A stretch of 64,000 bases of DNA from Streptomyces graminofaciens. Lineage in GTDB: Bacteria; Actinomycetota; Actinomycetes; Streptomycetales; Streptomycetaceae. The notes below the pieces were generated by a model. That model did no database searches, had not been told where the DNA came from, and worked only from the letters and a program-made list of their open reading frames with translations. Made by a program: the position numbers and the translations under genes. Location: the NCBI RefSeq assembly GCF_030294945.1, contig NZ_AP018448.1, positions 4,742,001 to 4,806,000 of the forward strand. The letters are read 5' to 3'. Shown here piece after piece: positions 42,636 to 53,671 of this stretch (positions within the stretch are counted from its first letter, which is position 1; each line of letters starts with the position of its first letter).

Positions 42636-45600
42636 CTACGTGGACGGCTCCGCGATCTGGCTGGACACCTGGTCCCTCGTCATCGCGCCGGTCCACACTC
42701 GGACCTTCGCCAAGTCACCCGGCAGGTAGTGACCGGTGGTGCCGCCCGCAGAGCCGCGCCCGGCCGAGAGTGCGCCCGCGCCCTGCTCGGCCACCGCGAG
42801 GCCGGCGTCCTCCTCGCTCTGCTGGACGAAGGGGCCGACGTACAGTTGCGCCACTCCGAAGTGCTGGGTGCCGTCATCGGCCACGAAGTCCTTCGTCGCG
42901 TCGAAGACTCCGGTGACATCCACCCAGGTGTCGAACTCCCGCTCCCCGACTGCCTCCTGTGCCGGAGCGAGGGCCGTATCGACCACCTTCCCGGTGGAGT
43001 CGACGGCCGTACGCCCGAACTTCCACTGGTAGACGTCGTCCGCGACCTTCTCCACCCACAGGGCCCAGGAAGATTCCTTGCCCACGGGCGTAGCCTGGCC
43101 CGCGGCCATTCCTCGGTAGCCGACCGGCTTCGCCGCCAACAGCGCCTTGTTCAGCCGAACCCGAGCGGAAACCGTGAAGGATCCTGTCTCGTCGACCACC
43201 GGACCAGTCGTCGACGCGTAACCAGCGGTCCCGTCGAGCACGAGTGCTGTGGCGTCCTCACCGGTCAGCCCAGCACCGGTGCCGGACATGGTCAGACCAC
43301 CGCGCCGGTACGGGAACGAGGTGCTGGCCGGGTTGTCAGGGTCCTCCGGGCTCTCGAACACCTGGTTTCCGGACGAGATCGTGGCATCCCAGTGGGCGAC
43401 GAGTTCGTTGGTCGCCACGCCGCCCTTCTCCAGACGGTGCTCCTCGCGGATCTGATCGGCCGACAGGGCGTACTGCCACACTGCAATCTCGTCTGCACGT
43501 CCGTGGAAGTACTCGCCGTACGCCTCGTCGACCTTCGATCGGCCGATCATGAGGTTCCGGTCCGCCGCCCAGGGCACGTACGTCGACGCCGTCTGGGCAG
43601 GCACGACCGGCTCACCCTGCGGTTGGCCGTTGACATAGAGCTGAATGGTGTCGTTGCTCTTGTCGGCGTCGTTCTTGGTATCGAAGACGCCGGCCAGGTG
43701 GGTCCATACCTTCAAGGGGGGACTCGCCTCATCGGCCGACGAGCGAACGTAGATCGGATCCTTCTTGTCCTGATCGGTCCGGTTGAACACCCACTTCTTG
43801 TACGCGGACGAGTAGTAGAGGGTGAACGCGGACCCGTACTGACCAGGTGAAGACAGCACGACCCTGTTGGCGGACGCGTCCGTGAGGTATGCCCACGCCG
43901 ACACGGTGAAGGAGTCCTGCGTGTTGACCGCGGCACCGTCCGTCGACGCGTAGCCAGACTGCTTGGCCGGGTCGGCGCTGTCGTTCAGCCACAGCGAGTA
44001 GTCGCCGGCGCCGCGGCGGCCCATCGTCGACCACCCCGTGCCGGCCTCGTCGCGCAGCACGGCGTCGTGGCGGGTGCCGACCTCACCGGTGTCCTTCGCC
44101 ACCGTCACCCCGGAGCCCGGCGCGCCGTCGGCGAACCGCCAGCGGCCGGTCGGCCCGGGCGGCGTTCCCACCTTGAGGACGAACTCCGCCGGCGGGCCCC
44201 AGCGCACGCGGCCTTCCTTGTCCAGCTTCAGGTCGCTGGCTTCAACCGCCAGTGTCTGTGTGCCGGGCAGGCCGGGTGTGATGTCCTTGCGGGTCACCGG
44301 TGCGTTGGTCGTGCCGGCCTCGACTCGCTTGGTCGCGCTCGCATCGGTGGAGAGGAAACGCCAGCGGTAGGCCTTCACATCCTTGTCGGCCGTATTCGGT
44401 TTGAAGGTGAAGGTGCCCGGTACGCCGGGAGCCCCGTTCGAAGCACAGTCGTTGGTGGTGCACTCAGTGTACGGGCCGACGGAGACGATGGTCGGCACCT
44501 TGGGAGCTGTCGAGTCGATGCGCAGATAGCACCAGGACGAGTACGGGGAGAACAGGTCGCCGGACTTGCCGTCGTAGCTCCAGTGGGACTGGGTTCGGGC
44601 CCGGAAGCGGTACAGACCGCCATCGGCCCGCTTGGTCGTCGTGGTCTTCTCCAGCGTGCCGTCCGGGTCCCAACCGGAGTCGGGCCTGTAGTCACTCCAC
44701 ACCTGGGACCAAGTGCCCGACCGAGTGTCAGTGCTGGAGCGCTGCATAACGAACTCGGCCTGTAGGTAGCCCTCTTCCTCGCCCTGATTCTGTTCGACGA
44801 GCGTCTGCACTCGTGCCTGAACGGTCGGCGTCTCGACCGTCACTGTCAGCGGGTCGGAGGCGGATCGGCATACGGCCGTATTCCCGGTCCCCGGAATCGC
44901 ACCTACCGAAGTCGGCACCCCCGGCTTGTGCACATACCAGACCTTGAGCTCGGCATTGTTGTCGAACCGCTTCCAGGCTCGCGGCTCGGTCTCGTCCTTC
45001 GCTCGCAGCATCAGTGTCAGCCGGGGGAACTTGCCCGCGGCGAAGGCACGTACGGTCGAGGTGAGGTTCTCGTCCGTCTCGCTGGGGCTGTCGTTGAACT
45101 CGACCCATTTGTTCGGCTGCTCAGGGCTGCACAGGTCACCGCGGCCCGCCGAGACGTACTTGTCGCCCATCTGGTCGAGCTGCTTCGGGCCCGGCCAGCG
45201 TGTGCCCTCCGAGATGTTGTCAGTGCGCTCCAGATCGACCCAGTACGGGGTGCAGTTGAACGACCAGGTCTCGTGCGCCCGGAACGTCGCGTCCAGGACG
45301 TGCTTGCCGGACAGCTTGCCGGGGCCGAACTCGAAGTACATGCGGTCGGTGTAGCCGGAACCGCAGGCGTAGCCGTCCGCGACGCCGCAGCGGCCGACGC
45401 CCTTGGGTTCGGTGAACTTCCAGAACCTGTCTCCGTCGGACGACAGCTTCGTCCACTCGGAGACGCCCAGTCCGACGGACGGGTCGATGAAGACGGGGTA
45501 GACGGTCTCCTGGCCGCGCAGCAGCTTCAGGTCCGGTTCCACCGACACCGTGCCTTCGCCGACCGCCACGGGCAGCTCGGCGGTGGTGTCGCCCTCGTCG

Positions 45601-46490
45601 GGGTGCGACGGGTCCGCAGCGGCTTGCGGTTTCTGCGGTTCACCGGACGCCTCGGCCGCCGTCGACAGGAGTTGAGTCTGCGGACCGGTCGCCGTGTCGT
45701 CGCCGGCGGAGTCCCACATCTGCCCGGCCGGACCTCGGAACACCACGTTGCCGTCGGCGTCGACAGCCCGGAGCCCGCCGCCCTCGCCGGGCACCACGCT
45801 CAGGCCGTCACCGGTCGCCGTGAGTCTGATCTTCTCCAGCTCGGGGCTGGCAGCGGCCTCCGCAGTCCTGACGACCAGCACCTCTCGGTAGCCCTCGGCC
45901 GACGCCGTCATCTGCAGGTCGACGCCGGCGACCGGCACGTTCGCGTACGTCGCCGTGGGGCCGTCCAGCGTGGGCGCGGGCAGAGAACTGGGCCAACCCA
46001 TCCTCAACTCATGGCCGTCGCGCCCGAGGCTCAGCAGCCCAGAGCCACTGCCGCCGCCGGAGAACGCCATGTCCACCACGGCGGCCTTCGGCCCGACGGT
46101 TCCGTCGGAGCGCTTCTCGAGTGTGACGTCGATGTCCTGCCACGTGCCGTCCTCGGCCCGGGCACGCTGCGGTTGGGTCGACTGTGTGAGCGTGAAGGTG
46201 CCATCGGGGTTCGCAACCGTCGTCGCGTACTCCGACCGCTCCGAGGTCACCTCGACCGACTCGCCTGTTGCGGCGGCCCGTTCCGAGGCAGATTGCTCGG
46301 TCAGTGCCGTCTCCGGCGCTGCGGCCCGAGCCTCACCGGAAGTTGCGAACGTCACCACAGGCAGCAGCGACAGAAGCGTCGCCGCCGCGGAGACCCCACC
46401 AATCACTCCACGCAAGCCAACGCTTCGCGTTCTTCGCGTCTGAACATGACGATGCCCCCGCCTCGACCCCACAACCCACCCCGTAGTCAC
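42636..46490 (-). CDS. Large secreted LamG/DNRLRE-like protein upstream of Rhs
   Basis: 1284 residues. A basic start is followed by a hydrophobic signal (GVIGGVSAAATLLSLLPVVTFATSG). The first ~650 residues resemble the wall-associated beta-rich DNRLRE modules that often precede Rhs toxins (VPVAGVDLQMTASAEGYREVLVV, PVFIDPSVG). Two LamG/concanavalin-like jelly rolls follow (residues ~855-1030: SFTVSAWAYLTDASANRVVL; ~1080-1270: SFTVSARVRLNKALL). The gene is 96 bases upstream of the Rhs gene on the same strand, so they probably form an operon; a role in anchoring or delivering the Rhs protein is inferred. Start codon tentative. Confidence 0.83.
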   Translation of the reverse strand: MTTGWVVGSRRGHRHVQTRRTRSVGLRGVIGGVSAAATLLSLLPVVTFATSGEARAAAPETALTEQSASERAAATGESVEVTSERSEYATTVANPDGTFTLTQSTQPQRARAEDGTWQDIDVTLEKRSDGTVGPKAAVVDMAFSGGGSGSGLLSLGRDGHELRMGWPSSLPAPTLDGPTATYANVPVAGVDLQMTASAEGYREVLVVRTAEAAASPELEKIRLTATGDGLSVVPGEGGGLRAVDADGNVVFRGPAGQMWDSAGDDTATGPQTQLLSTAAEASGEPQKPQAAADPSHPDEGDTTAELPVAVGEGTVSVEPDLKLLRGQETVYPVFIDPSVGLGVSEWTKLSSDGDRFWKFTEPKGVGRCGVADGYACGSGYTDRMYFEFGPGKLSGKHVLDATFRAHETWSFNCTPYWVDLERTDNISEGTRWPGPKQLDQMGDKYVSAGRGDLCSPEQPNKWVEFNDSPSETDENLTSTVRAFAAGKFPRLTLMLRAKDETEPRAWKRFDNNAELKVWYVHKPGVPTSVGAIPGTGNTAVCRSASDPLTVTVETPTVQARVQTLVEQNQGEEEGYLQAEFVMQRSSTDTRSGTWSQVWSDYRPDSGWDPDGTLEKTTTTKRADGGLYRFRARTQSHWSYDGKSGDLFSPYSSWCYLRIDSTAPKVPTIVSVGPYTECTTNDCASNGAPGVPGTFTFKPNTADKDVKAYRWRFLSTDASATKRVEAGTTNAPVTRKDITPGLPGTQTLAVEASDLKLDKEGRVRWGPPAEFVLKVGTPPGPTGRWRFADGAPGSGVTVAKDTGEVGTRHDAVLRDEAGTGWSTMGRRGAGDYSLWLNDSADPAKQSGYASTDGAAVNTQDSFTVSAWAYLTDASANRVVLSSPGQYGSAFTLYYSSAYKKWVFNRTDQDKKDPIYVRSSADEASPPLKVWTHLAGVFDTKNDADKSNDTIQLYVNGQPQGEPVVPAQTASTYVPWAADRNLMIGRSKVDEAYGEYFHGRADEIAVWQYALSADQIREEHRLEKGGVATNELVAHWDATISSGNQVFESPEDPDNPASTSFPYRRGGLTMSGTGAGLTGEDATALVLDGTAGYASTTGPVVDETGSFTVSARVRLNKALLAAKPVGYRGMAAGQATPVGKESSWALWVEKVADDVYQWKFGRTAVDSTGKVVDTALAPAQEAVGEREFDTWVDVTGVFDATKDFVADDGTQHFGVAQLYVGPFVQQSEEDAGLAVAEQGAGALSAGRGSAGGTTGHYLPGDLAKVRVWTGAMTRDQVSSQIAEPST

Positions 46491-46994
46491 AGAACCTTCA
46501 TAGATCCCGGCGAGTCAACGCCCCATCAGTTCCCGAAGTCAATGTGAACTGTGCCACAAATGCGGGTTGCGACAAGCCCCTGACCTGCAAAAACAGCCAG
46601 GGCATACCGGACATACGCACGGTCGACTCACACCCTGAAAATTTCACACTCCGCACATGAATCGACGTTCGGGCCGTAAAGATCCGGCCATTCAGCGGCA
46701 AACGCTTCAGCAAACGTCCTGCCGGGGTGCGGCTCTCAATTCCCACTGCTCAATGCACGTTAACGTTCAAGTACCTCTTCTGGGGACGAGCCCGAGATGC
46801 GCCAAAACCCGCCAACCGCCAACCGCGGCCCCGGACAGCTGTTACCGCACGTAGGCACCCAACTGCGGCTCGACTGAGGCATTTTCAAGCCCTGGGTGCC
46901 TACGCATTCACCGTTCTGCCGGCTGCGCGGATCCGCCCCCGATCCCCCCTACATCGCCCTCACTTCACACACTTCATCGCCATCCTGGCGCACC
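46491..46994. promoter_or_regulatory. Gap between glgP end and LamG gene start
   Basis: 504 bases, no gene. It must hold the LamG-Rhs promoter (near 46500-46600, relatively AT-rich) and the glgP terminator. The clearest structure is a 12-bp inverted repeat CGTAGGCACCCA (46850-46861) / TGGGTGCCTACG (46893-46904) with a 31-base loop, ~90 bases past the glgP stop; it could be that terminator or a regulatory stem. The last ~60 bases are Pro-codon-like C-rich DNA. Confidence 0.45.
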
Positions 46995-49619
46995 TCACCG
47001 CATCAACACCCCCGCCCCCACCCCCACCCCGTCCGAAGGCACGGCCACCACCCCCACCTCCGCCGCCGACGCCAGCAACCGGTGCGTCGGCAGGATGCGT
47101 ACCGTGTAGCCGAACGGGCCGGTGCGGTCCAGGGACAGAGGCCCCTCGTACGTCCACCGCCCCTCCGCGTCCGGACCACTCGTCGGTTTCAGCGGGGTCG
47201 CCGTCGCGTCCGTGATGCTGTCGTCGGAGTCCACCCGGCCCGAGACCGCCTGGACCTCCACGTCGTCCGGGGCCAGGTCGCCCAGGCCGACGCGTACCCG
47301 CAGCATCAGCGTCGCGCCCAGTTCCGCCGTGCTCGTGGGGGCCGCCGAGGTCTCCACATGGTCGACCGTGACGCCCGGCCAGGCGGAGCGGACGCGGGAC
47401 TTCCAGCCGGCCAGTGCGCGGGCCACGTCCGGGGTGAGCGAGCGGTGGGCGCGGGCCGCCGGGGCGTACAGGCGCTCCACGTACTCGCGGACCATCCGGC
47501 CGGCCAGCACCTTCGGGCCCAGATGGGTCAGGGTCTGGCGGACCATCTCGATCCAGCGGTCCGGCAGTCCGCCCTGGCCGCGTTCGTAGAAACGGGGCGC
47601 CACCCGGCGTTCCAGCAGGTCGTACAGGGCCGCCGCCTCCAGGTCGTCCCGGCGGTCGTCGTCCGTCGCCGTACCGTCCGCCGTGGGGATCGCCCAGCCG
47701 AAGTCGGGCTGGAACCACTCGTCCCACCAGCCGTCCAGCACCGAGAGGTTCAGACAGCCGTTCAGGGCCGCCTTCATGCCCGATGTACCGCACGCCTCCA
47801 GGGGGCGGAGTGGGTTGTTGAGCCAGACGTCGCAGCCCGGGTACAGCTTCTGTGCCATCGCCATGCCGTAGTCGGGGAGGAAGACGATGCGGTGGCGTAC
47901 GCGGGGGTCGTCGGCGAAGCGGACCAGTTCCTGGATGAGGCGTTTGCCGCCGTCGTCCGCCGGGTGGGCCTTGCCCGCGATCACGATCTGGATCGGGCGC
48001 TCGGGGTGCAGCAGCAGGTCCATCAGGCGGTCCTGGTCGCGGAGCATCAGCGTCAGGCGTTTGTACGACGGGACTCTGCGGGCGAAGCCGATCGTCAGGA
48101 CGTCCGGGTCCAGGACGCCGTCGATCCAGCCCAGTTCCGCCGTGCCCGCGCCGCGCTGGCGCCAGGAGGCGTGCAGGCGTTGCCGTACCTCCACGACCAA
48201 CTGCTCCCGCAGATTCCTCCGCAGCTCCCAGATGTCCTGGTCGGGGATGTCTCCGACCGCGTCCCAGCGCTCCGAGCCGCCGACCGTCATCGCGTCCTCG
48301 GTCCGTTCCGCGCCGATCTGGCGGGCGCCGAGGCGGAAGACCTCCGGGGCCACCCAGGTCGGGGCGTGCACCCCGTTCGTCACCGAGGTGATGGGCACCT
48401 CCTGCGGGTCGAAGCCCGGCCACAGGCCCGAGAACATCTCGCGGCTGACGTTGCCGTGGAGGAGAGAGACTCCGTTCGCCCGTTGCGCCAGCCTCAGCCC
48501 CATCACCGCCATGTTGAAGACGTTCGGGTCGCCGCCCGAGTACGTCTCCATGCCCAGACCGAGTATGCGTTCGACGTCGATACGGGGCAGTTCGGCGTCG
48601 GGACCGAAGTGGCGGGCCACCAGTTCGCGGTCGAAGCGGTCGATGCCGGCCGGGACGGGGGTGTGGGTGGTGAAGACCGTGCCCGAGCGGACCGCCTCAA
48701 GACCGGCGTCGAAGTCGAGCCCGTCGTCGTGGAGTTCGGCGATCCGCTCCAGCCCGAGGAAGCCCGCGTGCCCCTCGTTGGTGTGGAAGACCTCGGGGTC
48801 GGGGTGGCCGGTCAGCCGGCAGTATGTGCGTACCGCCCTGACTCCTCCTATGCCGAGCAGCATCTCCTGGAGCAGGCGGTGTTCGCTGCCGCCGCCGTAG
48901 AGGCGATCGGTGACGCCGCGTTCGCCGAGGTCGTTCTCCTCCACGTCCGAGTCCAGGAGCAGCAGCGGCACCCGGCCCACCTGGGCCTGCCAGACGCGGG
49001 CGTGCAGTTCACGGCCGCCGGGGAGCGCCAGGCCCACCTGGGCCGGGGAGCCGTCCGCCTCCCGCAGCGGGACCAGCGGCAGCTCATGGGGATCCAGGAC
49101 CGGGTAGTGCTCCTGCTGCCAGCCGTCCCGGGAGAGGGACTGCCGGAAGTAGCCGTGCCGGTAGAGCAGGCCGACGCCGATCAGCGGTACACCGAGATCG
49201 CTCGCCGCCTTGAGGTGGTCGCCGGCCAGGATGCCGAGACCCCCCGAATACTGCGGCAGCGCGGCCGTGATGCCGAACTCCGGGGAGAAGTAGGCGATGG
49301 CCGCGGGGAGTTCGGCGGAGGTCTGACCCTGGTACCAGCGGTCGCCGCTCACATATTCGCGCAGCTCGTCGGCCGCGTCGGCCAGGCGGCGCAGGAAGCG
49401 GCGGTCCTCGGCCAGTTCGGCCAGCCGTCCGATGGAGACGGAACCGAGGAGCCGTACGGGATCGCCGCCCGAGGCGGCCCAGCGTTCGGGGTCGACCGAC
49501 TGGAAGATGTCACGGGTCTCCGCGTGCCAGGACCAGCGCAGATTGCGCGCCAGTTCGCTGAGCGGGTGAAGGGTGTCGGGGAGGACGGGTCGGACGGTGA
49601 ATCTGCGGATCGCCTTCAC
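46995..49619 (-). CDS. glgP: Alpha-glucan phosphorylase
   Basis: 874 residues from GTG 49619 (AAGGTGGA upstream). The N-terminal DUF3417 domain (LPDTLHPLSELARNLRWSWH) marks the actinobacterial/archaeal type of GT35 phosphorylase. The pyridoxal phosphate Lys lies in GTSGMKAALNG (Lys616); other conserved blocks are FSPEFGI, HTNEGHAGF and GFARRVPSYKR. Releases glucose-1-phosphate from storage glucan. Divergent from the protease gene and opposite to the GlgE-GlgB operon, so breakdown and synthesis are on separate transcripts. An in-frame longer form from 49682 lacks support. Confidence 0.92.
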   Translation of the reverse strand: MKAIRRFTVRPVLPDTLHPLSELARNLRWSWHAETRDIFQSVDPERWAASGGDPVRLLGSVSIGRLAELAEDRRFLRRLADAADELREYVSGDRWYQGQTSAELPAAIAYFSPEFGITAALPQYSGGLGILAGDHLKAASDLGVPLIGVGLLYRHGYFRQSLSRDGWQQEHYPVLDPHELPLVPLREADGSPAQVGLALPGGRELHARVWQAQVGRVPLLLLDSDVEENDLGERGVTDRLYGGGSEHRLLQEMLLGIGGVRAVRTYCRLTGHPDPEVFHTNEGHAGFLGLERIAELHDDGLDFDAGLEAVRSGTVFTTHTPVPAGIDRFDRELVARHFGPDAELPRIDVERILGLGMETYSGGDPNVFNMAVMGLRLAQRANGVSLLHGNVSREMFSGLWPGFDPQEVPITSVTNGVHAPTWVAPEVFRLGARQIGAERTEDAMTVGGSERWDAVGDIPDQDIWELRRNLREQLVVEVRQRLHASWRQRGAGTAELGWIDGVLDPDVLTIGFARRVPSYKRLTLMLRDQDRLMDLLLHPERPIQIVIAGKAHPADDGGKRLIQELVRFADDPRVRHRIVFLPDYGMAMAQKLYPGCDVWLNNPLRPLEACGTSGMKAALNGCLNLSVLDGWWDEWFQPDFGWAIPTADGTATDDDRRDDLEAAALYDLLERRVAPRFYERGQGGLPDRWIEMVRQTLTHLGPKVLAGRMVREYVERLYAPAARAHRSLTPDVARALAGWKSRVRSAWPGVTVDHVETSAAPTSTAELGATLMLRVRVGLGDLAPDDVEVQAVSGRVDSDDSITDATATPLKPTSGPDAEGRWTYEGPLSLDRTGPFGYTVRILPTHRLLASAAEVGVVAVPSDGVGVGAGVLMR

Positions 49620-50040
49620 GGGGAATTCCACCTTCACGCCAGGACGTACCAGGTACCAGGACGTACGGGCCGAGGGGCGCACGACGCTGTGCGCCCGTTT
49701 CCGTCACCCCCGACGGTAGCGGCGGCAGCGGCGCGGAGGGCTCGGCAACCAGACCAACTGGAACAAATGAATGAGGGATCGATGTGGGAGCCATGGCAAC
49801 CACGGCCGCATCCGTACCCCGGCCGCCCCGCCGCCCAGTCCCCCCGGGGACGTTCAGTCCGGAATTCGCCGCATCCTTCACGTGTACCTCACGGGCGATA
49901 TGGCCGATTCCGCCCCTCTGCTCGACCTTGTGACACTTCGCACCGCACGAGAGGCTGCCGTGTGGCGTACCGGCGGTCATGGTCCGCGCTCGGCGGACTT
50001 CGGCCGCCCCGCGCCGAGTCGAGGAGGGGGAAAGTCACGC
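49620..50040. promoter_or_regulatory. Divergent promoter region of glgP and the S8 protease
   Basis: 421 bases, no gene. It has a direct repeat CCAGGACGTAC (49639-49649 and 49656-49666, 17-base period) and a small palindrome GCGCAC-N6-GTGCGC (49677-49694), both close to the glgP side and candidate regulator sites. The protease ribosome site is GAGGAGGGGGAAAG just before 50041. Confidence 0.45.
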
Positions 50041-51279
50041 ATGCAGCCACACAGGCAGCCACTCGCGCTCCACTTCGAACAGCGGAGAAAGAGGCGTCCG
50101 CGCTGGGCAGGATGGCTCACGGCGGTCATCACGGCCGCGGTTCTCTCGGCCGTCGCCCTGCCCGCGCACGCCGCACCGGAGGGGGTCGTGCTCGGCGCCG
50201 GAGATCCCGGTTCCGTGAGCGGCAGTTACATAGTGACTCTCAAGGCGGGGACGAAGGCTCCGTCGAAGTCCGGAAAGGGCATAGCGCGGAAGTACGGGGC
50301 GAAAATACGCCACACGTACGGTTCTGCCCTGAACGGATATTCCGTGAAGGCGGGCGAGAAACAGGCCAGGCGGCTCGCGGCGGACTCCCGTGTGGCCTCG
50401 GTCGTCCAGGACACCGAGGTCCGCTACGACCACAACCAGCCAAATCCGCCGTCCTGGGGCCTCGACCGGATCGACCAGACCGACCTGCCCCTCGACAAGA
50501 GCTACACCTGGCCGGAGTCGGCGGGCCGGGGCGCCACCGTGTACGTGATCGACACCGGCATCCGGATCTCCCACAAGGACTTCGGCGGCCGGGCCAGCTA
50601 CGGCTGGGACTTCGTGCAGAACGACAAGAAGGCCCAGGACGGCAACGGCCACGGCACGCATGTCGCCGCGACCGTCGCGGGCACCAAGTACGGCGTCGCC
50701 AAGCAGGCCGAGGTGGTCGCCGTACGCGTCCTGGACGACGCGGGCTCGGGCACGACCGCCCAGGTCATCGCCGGTATCGACTGGGTCACCCAGCACGCGA
50801 GGAAGCCGGCCGTGGCCAATATGAGCCTGGGCGGCCTGGCCAACGCCCAGCTCGACGCCGCCGTACGCAACTCCATCGCGTCCGGGGTGACCTACGCGGT
50901 CGCCGCGGGCAACGACGGGCTCGCCGCGAGTCTGTACTCGCCGGCCCGCGTCAAGCAGGCGATCACCGTCGGCGCCACCGGTAAGGGGGACGCCCGCGCG
51001 AACTTCTCCAACTGGGGCGCGAGCCTGGACCTGTTCGCGCCCGGCGTGTCGATCACCTCCGCGTCGAACACGAGCAACACCGCGAAGGCGACCCATTCCG
51101 GCACGTCGATGGCCGCCCCGCAGGTGGCGGGCGCTGCGGCGCTGTATCTGGCCGAACATCCGTGGGCCGCGCCCGCCGAGGTGAGCAAGGCGCTGGTCGA
51201 ACGGGCGGTTTCGGGCAAGGTGACGAGCCGGGGAATCGGCTCACCGAACAAACTCCTGCAAGTCCTGAACCTACTGTGA
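50041..51279 (+). CDS. Secreted subtilisin-like serine protease (S8) with I9 propeptide
   Basis: 412 residues. Twin-basic N-terminus and hydrophobic signal (WLTAVITAAVLSAVALPAHA), I9 inhibitor propeptide (SYIVTLKAGTKAP ... YSVKAGEKQARRL ... VVQDTEV), then the catalytic domain with Asp171 (VIDTGI), His207 (GHGTHVA) and Ser356 (GTSMAAPQ). Proteinase K-type. It separates glgP from glgE but is followed by a strong terminator, so it is an independent unit rather than part of glucan metabolism. Confidence 0.93.
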   Translation: MQPHRQPLALHFEQRRKRRPRWAGWLTAVITAAVLSAVALPAHAAPEGVVLGAGDPGSVSGSYIVTLKAGTKAPSKSGKGIARKYGAKIRHTYGSALNGYSVKAGEKQARRLAADSRVASVVQDTEVRYDHNQPNPPSWGLDRIDQTDLPLDKSYTWPESAGRGATVYVIDTGIRISHKDFGGRASYGWDFVQNDKKAQDGNGHGTHVAATVAGTKYGVAKQAEVVAVRVLDDAGSGTTAQVIAGIDWVTQHARKPAVANMSLGGLANAQLDAAVRNSIASGVTYAVAAGNDGLAASLYSPARVKQAITVGATGKGDARANFSNWGASLDLFAPGVSITSASNTSNTAKATHSGTSMAAPQVAGAAALYLAEHPWAAPAEVSKALVERAVSGKVTSRGIGSPNKLLQVLNLL

Positions 51280-51348
51280 CCAGTGGGAATCACGAACGAT
51301 CCCGGTGACATCAGAGGACAACCGCCCTTAACCGGCGGCTAGTACAGT

Positions 51349-51381
51349 GACCGGCCTCGTCCCCTTGGGACGAGGCCGGTC
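51349..51381 (+). terminator. Terminator after the S8 protease
   Basis: Perfect 15-bp stem GACCGGCCTCGTCCC / GGGACGAGGCCGGTC with a 3-base loop, then TTGTGTGT. Confidence 0.88.
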
Positions 51382-51527
51382 TTGTGTGTAGACATACGCG
51401 TGAGTAGTTAACAAAGTGCCGGAATGCCCACCCGCTCAGGGTGGGAAGGCTCCTCCGGTACGTCCCGCAGGCCCCACCTCCCCACCCCTTCATCCGCCCA
51501 CCCACGTTGACGCGGACAGGAGCGGCC

Positions 51528-53671
51528 ATGCCCGCCACGCACCACTCGTCAGCACCTCCGACGCCCAGCGCCACCACCGCGACGCCGAACGCCCCCGACG
51601 CACGCCCCGCACGCCGGGCGCGCACAAGCCCGCCCACCCCCCTCGCCACGCCTCCAGACACCCCGGACGCGTCTGACACGTCGTACGCCCCGGCCATAGG
51701 GCGGATACCGGTTCTCGACGTCCGCCCGCTCGTCCTGGGCGGCCGACGCCCCGCGAAGGCGGTGGTGGGCGAGACCTTCGAGGTCAGCGCGACGGTCTTC
51801 CGCGAGGGCCATGACGCGGTCGCCGCCAATGTCGTCCTCCGCGACCCCGAGGGGCGCCCGGGCCCCTGGGCCCCCATGCGTGAGCTGGCCCCCGGCTCCG
51901 ACCGCTGGGGCGCCACCGTCTCCGCGACGGCCGAGGGGAACTGGACGTACACCGTGGAGGCGTGGGGCGACCCGGTCGCCACCTGGCGGCATCACGCCAA
52001 GATCAAGATCCCGGCCGGCATCGACACCGAACTCGTCCTGGAGGAGGGCGCACGGCTGTACGAGCGCGCTGCCGCCGGGGCCCCGAAGCACCGGGGCAGG
52101 CGTGATGTGATCCTCACCGCCGCGAACGCGCTCCGGGACACGGACCGTTCGGCCGCGGCACGCCTGGCGGCGGCGTTGACGCCGGAGGTGGACGAGGTCC
52201 TGGCCCTGTATCCGCTGCGGGAACTGGTCACCAGCAGCGATCCGCTGCCGCTGCTGGTGGAGCGGGAACGGGCCCTGTACGGCTCCTGGTACGAGTTCTT
52301 CCCCCGCTCCGAGGGCACCCCCGAGCAGCCCCACGGCACCTTCCGCACAGCCGCGCGCAGGCTGGCGGCGATCGCGGAGATGGGCTTCGACGTCATCTAC
52401 CTGCCGCCGGTCCACCCGATCGGGACGACGTTCCGCAAGGGCCGCAACAACACCCTCTCCCCGACCCCCGACGACGTCGGCGTGCCGTGGGCGATCGGCT
52501 CGCCCGAGGGCGGCCATGACGCCGTCCACCCCGGCCTGGGCACGATCGAGGACTTCGACTTCTTCGTCGGTGAGGCGCGGGGCCTGGGTCTGGAGGTGGC
52601 GCTGGACTTCGCCCTCCAGTGCAGCCCGGACCATCCCTGGGTGCACAAGCACCCGGAGTGGTTCCATCACCGCCCCGACGGCTCGATCGCGTACGCGGAG
52701 AACCCGCCGAAGAAGTACCAGGACATCTACCCCATCGCCTTCGACGCGGACATGCCCGGCCTGATCGCCGAGACCGTGCGGGTGCTGCGGCACTGGATGG
52801 ACCACGGCGTGCGGATCTTCCGCGTGGACAACCCGCACACCAAACCGGTCGTCTTCTGGGAACAGGTGATCGCCGCGGTCAACGGCACCGACCCGGACGT
52901 GGTGTTCCTGGCGGAGGCCTTCACCCGCCCGGCGATGATGCACGCCCTCGCCCAGGCCGGCTTCCAGCAGTCGTACACCTACTTCACCTGGCGCAACACC
53001 AAACAGGAACTCACCGACTACGCCACCGAACTGTCCGGGGAGGCCGCCGCCTACATGCGGCCGAACTTCTTCGTCAACACCCCCGACATCCTCCACGAGT
53101 TCCTCCAGCACGGCGGCCGCCCCGCCTTCGAACTCCGCGCGGTCCTCGCCGCGACCCTCTCCCCCACCTGGGGCGTCTACTCCGGCTACGAACTGTGCGA
53201 GAACACCCCACTGAAACCCGGCAGCGAGGAGTACCTGGACTCCGAGAAATACCAACTCCGGCCCCGCGACTGGGACGCGGCGGAACGCGACGGACGTACG
53301 ATCGCACCACTGCTCGGCAGGCTCAACGCGATCCGGCGTCGGAGCCCGGCTCTGCGCCAACTGCGAGACCTGCACTTCCATCACGCCGACCAAGAGGCGG
53401 TGATCGCCTACTCGAAGCGCGCGGGTTCGAACACGGTTCTGGTGGTCGTGAACCTCGACCCCCACCACACCCATGAGGCGACGGTCTCGTTGGACATGCC
53501 GCGGCTCGGCCTCGACTGGCACGAGTCCGTGCTGGTGCGCGACGAGCTCACCGGTGAGGTCTACACCTGGGGCAGGAACAACTACGTACGTCTCGAACCG
53601 GGCCGCGCGCCCGCGCACGTACTGACCGTCCTGCGACCGTCCAACCCGCAGATCGGGGGGTCACCCACACA

